Shown here one piece after another: positions 16,203 through 23,196 of a stretch of 26,245 nucleotides of DNA. Made by a program: the position numbers and the translations under genes. The notes below the pieces were generated by a model. That model was given only the letters and a program-made list of their open reading frames with translations. It was not told the DNA's origin and ran no database searches. Source of the DNA: Syntrophomonadaceae bacterium (GTDB lineage: Bacteria > Bacillota > Syntrophomonadia > Syntrophomonadales > Syntrophomonadaceae); assembly GCA_012840625.1 (NCBI GenBank), contig DUSB01000121.1:1-26245 (forward strand), in the 5' to 3' direction. Every line of letters begins with the position of its first letter. Position 1 is the stretch's first letter.

Positions 16203-19200
16203 GTTCGATAACGACAAAATAACCCGGTCTGGTATTGCCGGTGATAACTGTCTGGTTAACCGGATCAATCGCAGTCCAAACTTCATGCCAGCTGCGGGTA
16301 AATTCATCATAGCGCATCAGCTGCAGTGTTTTCCCCGCAGTATTTCTATACGGAATGGTTAGCTCCACCCGATCCACACCCAGATTGTTCCCCCTTACTT
16401 CTATTACCTCTGAACAGACGGTGGTTCTGCCCAATTTCCTCAATAAGGATTGAGCCTGCAGCGGTGCCGCGCGTCCGGCATAAATCTCCACCCTGCTATC
16501 ATAATGGGGCCAGCTACTGCCCACCCCATACAAACTGATAACTGCCTGGTGCGAGATGAGCTTTAGCTGATCAATACGATCATATCCATAACTATCATAG
16601 ACAATCCTGCGTTGCCAGGTATCTTCACCCATCAGCTTATCCAGATCCAGTTGCAGATAAGAACGGTTGCTGAAGCGCCCATTTAATTCCAGGGTATCCT
16701 GGCTGTCATTGATGGATGCAATCACATCACCCTGCCAGAAATAATCTTTTACCTGCTCCCCATCAAGCGGGAGCGGTTTTGCTGCGGCTTTTATCACACT
16801 GAATTGGCCATAAAGCGTTTCCTGATAACTCCCCTTGTTAACAACTGTAATATCATAAAGTCCAGGACAGAGGCGTTGACTCCCGATGGGCAGGTAGACT
16901 TCAAGGTAAGTCTGTCCCTTATCATTTATGATTTCAACCCTGCGAGCCGGGATATCATTAAAGAATACCTCTACCGTACCCTGCTGGTAAAAATGATCAC
17001 CCTTGATCAGGATGCTTTCACTGCGCCCATAGTTCTCCCCTACACTGCCGGGTGATATGCTACTGACTTGGGGATAGGCGCTAGTCTGAAAACTCCACTG
17101 CACCGGTTCATTACCGGGACCCCCGGGATAGCGAACTATCCCGGCAGCGATCACCACATCATAAACACTCTGCGGCCGCAACGGCTTAATCGGGATATAA
17201 ACATAGGCTACCCCGGCCGCGGGGTCTTTTTTAAATAGATAGCTTTCAATAAAGGAGTCCCATGCCCCCTCGTCCAGATACTGCAGGTAGTCCAGAAACT
17301 CCAGGTCCACCCGGGATTCCTGACTGCCACCCTGCGAATTTACCATCGATCGGCGCATGGCATTAAAAGCATCATCCGTTAGTTCCAGCTCACCTTTATC
17401 TTCAAAAGTCAGCCGCAGGAAAAGCTGTTGTTCTCTTTTCAGTTCTGGAACCTTACCGGCAAAAAGATCACTCTCATCAAACCAGCCGCTGCCAGCCGGT
17501 TCGTATCTAATACAGCGGGGGCCACCCCTTTCTATACGTACGGTAAGGGCCGGAGCATCAATAGCCCCTTCTTCTGTGACCGCCGATCCTTTTACTACCA
17601 GCTGCAAAGCCGATAAAGATTGATCAAAGGGGACCTCCATCAAACCAAAGACTGTTATCAACAAAGTATTTCCCAGACCAGCCTTTAGGTCATAATCCAG
17701 CCCTGCTGGCAATCCTATTAATTCTATATCATCCTTATCGACTTCTTTTTTAACCGTACCCCGGGTAATATGAATCTCCCAGCTATCATCCTCAGGATCC
17801 GGCGTCTTAAAATCCGGAGCTAACAGGCGAATGCTATCGTCTTTAGCCTGGGCTCTTACATGGATAACTCCACCAGGGTATATTTTTACTGTAAGCTCCG
17901 CTTTTTCCAGCACCCATGCCTCTTTCACTGCTGAAGGCAGGACTTTGATCGATACTTCCCGGGTGGTAGAAATCGCTTCTTCCTGCTCCGACACCTTGCC
18001 AGAAACAGTGATAATGATATTATTGCGGGTACCTTTACGGCTTGTATAACTCAACCCTGCGGGCAGGCCCTCGATGATTATATCCTCTCCTGCCTGAAGC
18101 TTATCTTTCACGGTACCATTTGTGATGTCAATAGACCAGCTTTGATCTCGACTAAGAGTGCGATTATCTTCATTCATAGTAACGGAATCATCACTGACCC
18201 AGGCCTCCAGTTTAACCCCTAATTTGATAGCAATAGTATAGACCCTGGGCTGGCCGTTCTCCGCTATAACTGTAATGCAGTATTGCATCTGTTCCGAATC
18301 CAAAGATATTTCAAGCCCGGCACCAGTATGTGATGCCTCTGCTGATACATTAATTTCGTCAATATCGGTCTCACCCAGTGGCAAGATGCAGATATATTTC
18401 AACTGATTGGGATGGAATCCAGGACTTAGAGGGCGTTCCTCCCCTCCATAAGAAATACGCAATGACTTCAAGGTATTGTCAGTGCTAGGTACAGGCTCGG
18501 TCCACAAAATCTCTTCATCACCAATACCTGCTAGCTGCTGTTGATTGTTTATAAACACATTTACTTCGCCAATTTTTTTATAGTCCTGATAAGATGGCTG
18601 CTCCTCACTGATATCTACACCATTTATTTTTGTAGCCACCGCTGCCTGTATACCATATTGAAACAGCTGAATCATATTATCCTTTAATTGAGCAGCCCCC
18701 GCCTGAATGAATATACCAATCCCCTGCTGTGGACCGTAAAAAGCATTGCCCTGGAGACTGCTTTCGCCTTCCATTTGAATAAAAGCAGCCTGAAAATCAT
18801 TCCCGGCATTGTTAGCATGGAATTCGTTTTTGCTGAGGATAAGCTTCCCTGCCCCTGTCTTATATATAAAACTATGGACTGTATTGGGCTCTGCTCTGAA
18901 GACAATATTTTCTATCTTTACCTCGCCTTCTTCAGCTGCAATGCTAATAGGATTAGATACTCCATCCGCAGCGGCAAGGATATGATCTCCACCATCGATG
19001 ACAACATCTTCACTAATGATGAGGTCTTGAGTAATGGTAATATCATTAATTAAATAAATGATATCTGCACCCTGCTGCAAAGCCTGCTGCAGTTCAGCAA
19101 AGCTACCAGCATTAGCAGTTTTCTCTACTGCTGCTGCATCAAAAACCGGAACCAGGATCATACTTATACAAAAAAACATCAATAATATTAAGCTTATACC

Positions 19201-19245
19201 CTTACGGTTACCGTGGGAAAGGCTCATCATTTTCGACCACTCCAT
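16195..19245 (-). CDS. secreted multidomain protein: beta-helix, cadherin-like, repeat and TIG modules
   Basis: 1016 residues; signal peptide at about 15-40 (ISLILLMFFCISMILVPVF). Residues 45-215 have the short-strand, Asn/Gly-rich pattern of a right-handed parallel beta-helix (DITITQDLIISEDVVIDGG, then LSKNEFHANNAGN and LQGNAFYGPQQG). Residues about 260-345 match a cadherin-like beta-sandwich (LKSLRISYGG ... YTIAIKL). Two tandem copies of an unassigned module follow at about 350-440 and 465-560, both with a W-I-T-GTV opening and a GLPAGL core. Then comes an Ig-like segment with YDVVIAAGI (570-720), a TIG unit (SSISPGSVGENYGRSESILI, about 720-810), and a C-terminal module (WHEVW...GYFVV) like that of the giant TIG protein. 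First gene of the surface cluster. The start could instead be ATG 19230, which has GGAG 9 nt upstream. No enzyme active site recognised. Confidence 0.85.
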   Translation of the reverse strand: MEWSKMMSLSHGNRKGISLILLMFFCISMILVPVFDAAAVEKTANAGSFAELQQALQQGADIIYLINDITITQDLIISEDVVIDGGDHILAAADGVSNPISIAAEEGEVKIENIVFRAEPNTVHSFIYKTGAGKLILSKNEFHANNAGNDFQAAFIQMEGESSLQGNAFYGPQQGIGIFIQAGAAQLKDNMIQLFQYGIQAAVATKINGVDISEEQPSYQDYKKIGEVNVFINNQQQLAGIGDEEILWTEPVPSTDNTLKSLRISYGGEERPLSPGFHPNQLKYICILPLGETDIDEINVSAEASHTGAGLEISLDSEQMQYCITVIAENGQPRVYTIAIKLGVKLEAWVSDDSVTMNEDNRTLSRDQSWSIDITNGTVKDKLQAGEDIIIEGLPAGLSYTSRKGTRNNIIITVSGKVSEQEEAISTTREVSIKVLPSAVKEAWVLEKAELTVKIYPGGVIHVRAQAKDDSIRLLAPDFKTPDPEDDSWEIHITRGTVKKEVDKDDIELIGLPAGLDYDLKAGLGNTLLITVFGLMEVPFDQSLSALQLVVKGSAVTEEGAIDAPALTVRIERGGPRCIRYEPAGSGWFDESDLFAGKVPELKREQQLFLRLTFEDKGELELTDDAFNAMRRSMVNSQGGSQESRVDLEFLDYLQYLDEGAWDSFIESYLFKKDPAAGVAYVYIPIKPLRPQSVYDVVIAAGIVRYPGGPGNEPVQWSFQTSAYPQVSSISPGSVGENYGRSESILIKGDHFYQQGTVEVFFNDIPARRVEIINDKGQTYLEVYLPIGSQRLCPGLYDITVVNKGSYQETLYGQFSVIKAAAKPLPLDGEQVKDYFWQGDVIASINDSQDTLELNGRFSNRSYLQLDLDKLMGEDTWQRRIVYDSYGYDRIDQLKLISHQAVISLYGVGSSWPHYDSRVEIYAGRAAPLQAQSLLRKLGRTTVCSEVIEVRGNNLGVDRVELTIPYRNTAGKTLQLMRYDEFTRSWHEVWTAIDPVNQTVITGNTRPGYFVVIERG

Positions 19246-19440
19246 CTTACAGATAGTCCTTTAGATAATATCGAAAAAATAAGCACTAGACTTAATTTCC
19301 AGTTCAGCGCTGAGCAGAAAAAAAAGAACGATACAGGGATATTGCTGCTATTTTTCGACTTTTCCATAGCAGTTCCTGCTAATTTGTTTTTTATTTATTC
19401 ATACCAATCCATTCATCTTTCTTAAAACCAGCCGTTTTTA
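19246..19440. other. divergent intergenic region upstream of the surface operon
   Basis: A/T-rich, no convincing gene on either strand. It must hold the promoter of the five-gene surface cluster (minus strand). A TATTAT (19270-19265) is a possible -10, but no good -35 lies at the right distance. Two short inverted repeats are visible: TCAGCGCTGA (19304-19313, perfect) and TAGCAG/CTGCTA (19367-19372 and 19376-19381), the latter followed on the + strand by a T-rich run although no + gene precedes it. Confidence 0.5.
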
Positions 19441-19452
19441 TGTAAAGCTTCC

Positions 19453-19481
19453 TTGACTTCGCTCCGCTTGTAAGGTATGCT
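19453..19481 (+). promoter_or_regulatory. sigma-A-type promoter of the XRE regulator cassette
   Basis: TTGACT (19453-19458), a 17-bp spacer, then TATGCT (19476-19481): a good vegetative promoter about 43 bp before the regulator's ATG. The -10 box overlaps the first of three clustered GTAAAGC-type half-sites. Confidence 0.7.
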
Positions 19482-19501
19482 TTACGTAAAGCTAGCTTTA
19501 C
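19479..19501. promoter_or_regulatory. overlapping palindromic operator, probable autoregulatory site
   Basis: GCTTTACGTAAAGC (19479-19492) is a perfect 14-bp palindrome, and GTAAAGCTAGCTTTAC (19486-19501) a perfect 16-bp palindrome sharing its right half-site. A further GTAAAGC copy is at 19442-19448, just upstream of the -35. The sites cover the -10 and the predicted transcription start, so binding would block transcription. The adjacent XRE protein is the obvious candidate ligand; that is inference. Confidence 0.65.
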
Positions 19502-19523
19502 TTTTTATACAGGTGGTGACAAT

Positions 19524-19727
19524 ATGGAAAACCGATTGCGGGAACTTAGAGAAAAGCAAGGGTTAACTCAGGAAGATCTGGCGGCTAAGGTGGGGGTCTC
19601 CAGGCAGACCATCATTTCTTTGGAGAAGGGTAAGTATAATCCCTCGATTTTACTGGCTCACCAGCTCGCCGGGATATTTGGGCTTTTGATTGAGGATGTC
19701 TTTATTTTTGAGGAGGAGGGAAAATAG
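19524..19727 (+). CDS. small XRE/Cro-CI-family transcriptional regulator
   Basis: 67 residues consisting almost wholly of one helix-turn-helix domain: LRELREKQGLTQEDLAAKVG, then VSRQTIISLEKGKYNPS as turn and recognition helix, then LAHQLAGIFGLLIEDVF. Typical of the very short DNA-binding regulators paired with small membrane proteins in Firmicutes. RBS AGGTGG precedes the ATG. Its TAG stop is directly followed by the ATG of the membrane protein gene, so the two are translated together. Probably a repressor of its own promoter, given the palindromes over the -10. Confidence 0.92.
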   Translation: MENRLRELREKQGLTQEDLAAKVGVSRQTIISLEKGKYNPSILLAHQLAGIFGLLIEDVFIFEEEGK

Positions 19728-20132
19728 ATGAGGAATTTCTTAGTCTTTTCACGTAGTCTCATCCTGTTGCTCTTAATTGGCTTAGGGATCTGGCATATAT
19801 CCGCAGGAGGCAACGAGGGATTTGGTATTGGCATTATCGCCGGTGCAAGCGCCGCTTTTATTGCATCAATGCTAAAGGCTCGGAAAATAACACGGCTGCA
19901 GGAACAGGGAATGAATCCCTACGATGAGCGCCATGAGTATGTAAATGGCAAAGCTGCAATTGTAACAATCTATATTTTCAGTACGGTGCTGGCCCTGATC
20001 GTGCTCATCGGATCATTTTTAGATCCTGTGCCACCGGCGATAGACCTTTATGATGCTCTGGGGCTTTGCCTAGCGGGTGTACTGCTTTTGTATACGATTT
20101 GCTATTTTGTGTATAGCAAACGTTTGGGTTGA
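19728..20132 (+). CDS. DUF2178-like small integral membrane protein
   Basis: 134 residues with four hydrophobic segments: about 7-25 (LILLLLIGLGIWHI), 30-48 (GIGIIAGASAAFIASML), 78-98 (IVTIYIFSTVLALIVLIGS) and 109-129 (ALGLCLAGVLLLYTICYFV). The cytosolic loop between helices 2 and 3 carries NPYDERHEYVNGKAA, which resembles the DERxxxIxxKA segment of DUF2178 proteins. Function of that family is unknown; members commonly sit next to short XRE regulators, as here. AGGAGGAGGG lies at 19711-19720 within the end of the regulator gene. It might act as a membrane-side sensor or partner of the regulator, but nothing in the sequence proves that. Confidence 0.8.
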   Translation: MRNFLVFSRSLILLLLIGLGIWHISAGGNEGFGIGIIAGASAAFIASMLKARKITRLQEQGMNPYDERHEYVNGKAAIVTIYIFSTVLALIVLIGSFLDPVPPAIDLYDALGLCLAGVLLLYTICYFVYSKRLG

Positions 20133-20139
20133 TTTTACC

Positions 20140-20155
20140 GGAGAATGAATTCTCC
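20140..20155 (+). terminator. possible terminator after the XRE/DUF2178 cassette
   Basis: GGAGAAT and ATTCTCC (20140-20146 and 20149-20155) form a compact hairpin, followed by TCTGCTTTTC. The stem is short and the T-run interrupted, so termination may be partial. Confidence 0.4.
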
Positions 20156-20208
20156 TCTGCTTTTCGGGAATAGGGATATTAGTAGGAATAAAGCCTCCTT
20201 TGGGATGA

Positions 20209-20214
20209 TATAAT
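20209..20214 (+). promoter_or_regulatory. candidate -10 element for the cyclophilin gene
   Basis: A consensus TATAAT lies 31 bp before the ATG at 20245. No convincing -35 box is found 16-18 bp upstream, so this is tentative. Confidence 0.4.
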
Positions 20215-20244
20215 AAGCGGGAATGAATAATGAGGAGGGCTATT

Positions 20245-20766
20245 ATGGCAGACAATCCACTGGTAACCATTAAAATGGAAAATGGTGCCGAAATACAGGT
20301 GGAGCTTAACCCGCAGGCTGCACCCAATACGGTGGCTAATTTTATCAGTTTAGCCAATAAAGGCTTTTATGATGGTTTGATTTTTCACCGGGTTATCCCG
20401 GGCTTTATGATTCAGGGCGGTTGCCCACAAGGAACCGGCACCGGGGGACCGGGCTACCAGATCAAAGGGGAATTTAAAAACAATGGTTTTAATAATGATC
20501 TAAAACATGAACGCGGCGTTATCTCCATGGCCCGCAGCAGAAAACCCGATTCCGCCGGTTCACAGTTTTTCATCATGGTGGATAAGGCTCCCCATCTGGA
20601 TGGAGATTACGCTGCCTTTGGCCAGGTGATATCCGGCATGGAGGAAGTAGACCGCATCGTAGCGGTGGCGCGTGATTTCCGCGACTGTCCCCGGGAAAAA
20701 CAGCGCATAGCTTCCGTTCAGGTAGACACCTTCGGGGTGGATTATCCCCCGGTAGAAACCTTATAA
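20245..20766 (+). CDS. cyclophilin-type peptidyl-prolyl cis-trans isomerase
   Basis: Catalyses cis-trans isomerisation of Xaa-Pro bonds during folding. Cyclophilin signatures are complete: FHRVIPGFMIQGG (catalytic Arg in FHRV), the GTGTGGPGY loop, MARSRKPDSAGSQFFIM, and the LDGDYAAFGQV stretch. 173 residues from ATG 20245, chosen because GAGGAGGG lies just upstream; an in-frame ATG at 20230 precedes that site. No signal peptide, so cytoplasmic. The active-site Trp of eukaryotic cyclophilins is replaced (LDGDYAAFG), as in many bacterial members. It converges on the NUDIX gene across a shared terminator. Confidence 0.95.
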   Translation: MADNPLVTIKMENGAEIQVELNPQAAPNTVANFISLANKGFYDGLIFHRVIPGFMIQGGCPQGTGTGGPGYQIKGEFKNNGFNNDLKHERGVISMARSRKPDSAGSQFFIMVDKAPHLDGDYAAFGQVISGMEEVDRIVAVARDFRDCPREKQRIASVQVDTFGVDYPPVETL

Positions 20767-20778
20767 ATCTGCACTAGA

Positions 20779-20814
20779 AAGACAGGCATCGGTGGAGAGC
20801 CGCTTGCCTGTCTT
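20779..20814. terminator. bidirectional terminator between cyclophilin and NUDIX genes
   Basis: AAGACAGGCA (20779-20788) pairs with TGCCTGTCTT (20805-20814), a 10-bp perfect stem; an inner CGG/CCG pair shortens the loop. The stop codon of the NUDIX gene (20816-20818) lies 1 bp outside the stem. Confidence 0.75.
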
Positions 20815-20815
20815 A

Positions 20816-21370
20816 TTATTCTAGAGAAAGTCCAAACAAGAGCCAGGGAGCAATACCGATCTCATCACCCTGTTGATGCTGTTCCAGCAAGAATTCCCGG
20901 ACCTGATCCCGGGCCACCAGCATAACTTCAATTTCCTCGGAAGGTTCCAGATCCTGCCGGGGATGCTGGTTCTGTTCCTCTTCCTCATCTATGATTGCAC
21001 TGACAATAAAGACGCGATCACTGGAAAGCGCCGGGTTGCTGCGCAATTCGGGACTAATATCGATCACCTGGCCGTGGTAACCGGTTTCTTCCCGCAGCTC
21101 ACGTAAAGCTTCCCGGCCCAGGTCATCACTGTCCGCGATTCCGGCCGGAAAACCAATAATATAATTATTCAAGGCTGGCCGATACTGTCGGATCAGTACT
21201 ACTCGATCAGAAGGCTGCAATCGGGCTATAATGATTAACCCTATCGTATGTTCAACCCGGTGTATTGTTTCCCAATGTAACTCCTCTCCCTGTTCGTCTT
21301 GTAAATGCAGTTCTTTGAGAACAATCCATTCGCCTTCATAAAGGACTTTTTCCCCCAGTTTTTTCACCAT
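20816..21370 (-). CDS. NUDIX hydrolase, ADP-ribose pyrophosphatase-like
   Basis: Hydrolyses nucleoside diphosphates linked to another moiety; the ADP-ribose group is suggested by the N-terminal VLYEGEWIVLKE, the GLIIIARLQPSDRVVLIRQYRP strand pair and FPAG before the Nudix helix. 184 residues, a usual size. The Nudix helix keeps RELREETGY with the metal-binding glutamates, but the loop before it (GIADSDDLG) is one residue short and has Asp where the canonical first Glu of the box stands. GGAG precedes the ATG at 21370. Substrate is not certain. Confidence 0.85.
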   Translation of the reverse strand: MVKKLGEKVLYEGEWIVLKELHLQDEQGEELHWETIHRVEHTIGLIIIARLQPSDRVVLIRQYRPALNNYIIGFPAGIADSDDLGREALRELREETGYHGQVIDISPELRSNPALSSDRVFIVSAIIDEEEEQNQHPRQDLEPSEEIEVMLVARDQVREFLLEQHQQGDEIGIAPWLLFGLSLE

Positions 21371-21400
21371 CTACACTCCTTTATATCATGCTCTTGGGGC

Positions 21401-21568
21401 TCACCGGGATCTGTATACCACATTAGCTACCCCACCTCCCCCCAGTACCAATCCCTGCATGACTTTCCTCCACTTTGCTTTAGCTTCATTGTACCATGCC
21501 CCCGAAGAAGCATCCTTATTCTTACCAGCGTTTTTAGCTACTGAATGACCAAGAAGTTTATGAGCCAC
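21401..21568 (-). CDS. possible small protein (55 aa) of unknown function or remnant
   Basis: An open frame from GTG 21568 to TGA 21403-21401 translates to a protein-like sequence (start VAHKLLGHSVAKNAGKN, middle AWYNEAKAKWRKVMQ, end GGGGVANVVYRSR). It is in the same frame as the CoA-transferase and the frame stays open back to that gene's stop. The GTG lies directly after the T-run of the terminator and has no ribosome binding site. An internal ATG at 21460 has a strong GGAGG 7 nt upstream and would give only 19 residues (MQGLVLGGGG...). It could be a small gene, a decayed gene end, or chance. Confidence 0.22.
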   Translation of the reverse strand: MAHKLLGHSVAKNAGKNKDASSGAWYNEAKAKWRKVMQGLVLGGGGVANVVYRSR

Positions 21569-21599
21569 AAAAAAATATGCGGCGCAAGCGCCGCATATT
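21567..21599 (-). terminator. intrinsic terminator of the CoA-transferase gene
   Basis: AATATGCGGCGC and GCGCCGCATATT (21574-21585, 21588-21599) make a 12-bp perfect GC-rich stem. On the minus strand it is followed by a run of T, and it starts 9 bp after the CoA-transferase stop codon. Confidence 0.9.
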
Positions 21600-21607
21600 A
21601 GTCTTCC

Positions 21608-22990
21608 CTATTCAGGGATTTTATTGGTACGTCGCCAGATCTTCATTTCCTCCGCCGCCTTAATCAATTCATCGCGAAAATCCGGATGAGCAATGGAAAT
21701 AAGCTTCTCCGTCCGGGGCCAGGTGGCATCTCCTTTGAGTAAAATGGCTCCATACTCCGTGACTATAATATGGACCATCTGCCGGCAGATAGTGGTCACT
21801 GTACCTGGCTGGAAATAAGGTACGATATTAGATTCCAGTTCTCCATCTTTATTAGTATGCGTAGAAGGCAGGCAGATCAGGCTGCGCCCTCCTTTTGACC
21901 AGAAGGAACCGGTTACAAATTCCCACATACCACCATTCCCTGAAATTTGTTTAAACCCTGCACTTTCAGCATTGATCTGTGTATATAGATCCACCTGCAG
22001 AGCCTGGTTGATGGAAACCAGATTATCCACGCTGGCCAGCATCCGCGGTTCATTGGCATAACCTACGTTGTAGGAGGCCAGACCGGTATGATGATCAATC
22101 CACTTATACAGATCCTGGGTTCCCAGCGCAAAGGTATAGACGATTTTCCCCTTATCAAGCACTTTGCGATTACCCGTCATACGACCGGATTCAAACATAT
22201 CCATGTAAGCATCGGATAACATTTCTGTATGCCCGCCCAGGTCCTTGAGATCGGAATTAGCGATCATCTTGCCAAATGCATTGGGCATGGCCCCAATCCC
22301 CAGCTGTATGCAGCAGCCATCATAGATATATTCCATTACATGTGCGGCGATAGCCTTATCAACATCAGTCGGCTCCTGAGAAGGCAGATCAGTTAACGAT
22401 TCGTTTTCACTTTCTATAATACGATCCACTTGGCTGATATGAATGCTTTCCCTTGATCCTCCCAGCCCTACTGGAATATTGGTATTAACCTCTACGATAA
22501 CATTTTTGGCACTGGTGGCCTGGGCTTCACTGATAGAATTATGAATCCCCCAGTTAAAATATCCGTTCTTGTCCATCGGCGCCACACGAACCACAAAATG
22601 ATCCGGGGTGCGACTACCCGTTTTAACCGGGTCGTCATTAAAAAATCGGAAATAAGATTCCCCTTCACCAAATTGAATAACATTATAAAATACATTTGGT
22701 CTAAGGTCCTGCATGACCCTCGATACCGGACTAAAATGCAGGTCAAAATAGGTAAACACTTCACCTTTAGGATCTTTTGATATCACCTCCGGTACCGGCA
22801 ACAGAGTAACCGCAGTACGAATATAAATATCATGTAATTCATCTTTTCGCGCTGCCAGTGCTTTATCATAAGCTACCGGCTGCCCATTAAAAAGCGCATA
22901 ATCAACTAAATCCCCCGCTTGAACATCGCGTACTGCCTCTTCAGCACTGCAAAGCTTCTCCTTATACATGCTCATATAATCTCTCGCCAT
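21608..22990 (-). CDS. acetyl-CoA hydrolase/CoA-transferase family protein (butyryl-CoA:acetate or 4-hydroxybutyrate type)
   Basis: 460 residues, full length for family I short-chain CoA-transferases. Seen: the N-terminal domain with AGDLVDYALFNGQPVAYDKAL, a central GIGAMPNAFGKM loop, the active-site glutamate E342 in INAESAG, and the glycine loop QISGNGGMWEFVTGSF. The C-terminus is AHPDFRDELIKAA. The enzyme forms a glutamyl-CoA thioester and swaps CoA between acids such as acetate and butyrate. In a syntrophic butyrate oxidiser this would activate butyrate at the expense of acetyl-CoA; the exact acid pair is not fixed by the sequence. A close paralogue ends at position 248. A TATAAT (23053-23048) and a TGAAAT/ATTTCA palindrome lie upstream. 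Confidence 0.92.
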   Translation of the reverse strand: MARDYMSMYKEKLCSAEEAVRDVQAGDLVDYALFNGQPVAYDKALAARKDELHDIYIRTAVTLLPVPEVISKDPKGEVFTYFDLHFSPVSRVMQDLRPNVFYNVIQFGEGESYFRFFNDDPVKTGSRTPDHFVVRVAPMDKNGYFNWGIHNSISEAQATSAKNVIVEVNTNIPVGLGGSRESIHISQVDRIIESENESLTDLPSQEPTDVDKAIAAHVMEYIYDGCCIQLGIGAMPNAFGKMIANSDLKDLGGHTEMLSDAYMDMFESGRMTGNRKVLDKGKIVYTFALGTQDLYKWIDHHTGLASYNVGYANEPRMLASVDNLVSINQALQVDLYTQINAESAGFKQISGNGGMWEFVTGSFWSKGGRSLICLPSTHTNKDGELESNIVPYFQPGTVTTICRQMVHIIVTEYGAILLKGDATWPRTEKLISIAHPDFRDELIKAAEEMKIWRRTNKIPE

Positions 22991-23179
22991 TTCTGCCCCT
23001 CCCTCTTTTGGAATTGTCTAATAAAAATGGAAAATAATTCTATATCTATTATACAATTGGGCCCGCGTGAAGACTAGGAAAATTTGAAATTATTTCACTA
23101 TTCCTATTATTGAATATAATGCTTTGGTACGATATCTACTACTAAGACGACAAATACGTACAAAACAGGCAAAAAAAAT
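22991..23179. other. upstream region of the CoA-transferase gene, with -10 element and palindrome
   Basis: No gene. On the minus strand TATAAT (23053-23048) stands about 58 bp before the start codon; the -35 is weak. TGAAAT-T-ATTTCA (23085-23097) is a perfect 13-bp inverted repeat about 32 bp upstream of that -10, in a position where a regulator could bind. The left end of the cls terminator T-run borders the region. Confidence 0.45.
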
Positions 23180-23196
23180 CCCCTCTACAGGAGGGG
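23171..23196 (-). terminator. intrinsic terminator of the cardiolipin synthase gene, overlapping its stop codon
   Basis: CCCCTC (23180-23185) pairs with GAGGGG (23191-23196), and on the minus strand the stem is followed by ATTTTTTTT. The cls stop codon TAG (23187-23185) lies in the loop and stem, so the hairpin includes the end of the coding sequence. Confidence 0.8.

Larger units (their letters stand above)
21371..21607. other. 237-bp interval between CoA-transferase and NUDIX genes
   Basis: Holds the CoA-transferase terminator at the right end, a small open frame on the minus strand (21401-21568) and presumably the NUDIX promoter. No tRNA or recognisable structured RNA seen. Confidence 0.5.

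Noticed and set aside
16191..16310. ATG-initiated N-terminal extension of the giant TIG gene
   Set aside because: It overlaps the upstream gene, has a non-signal-like composition, and lacks a ribosome binding site, whereas the TTG at 16190 is followed by a clean signal peptide.
19524..20132. XRE plus small membrane protein as a toxin-antitoxin pair
   Set aside because: The membrane protein has four helices and a DUF2178-like loop, unlike short single-helix toxins; a regulator-partner cassette fits better.
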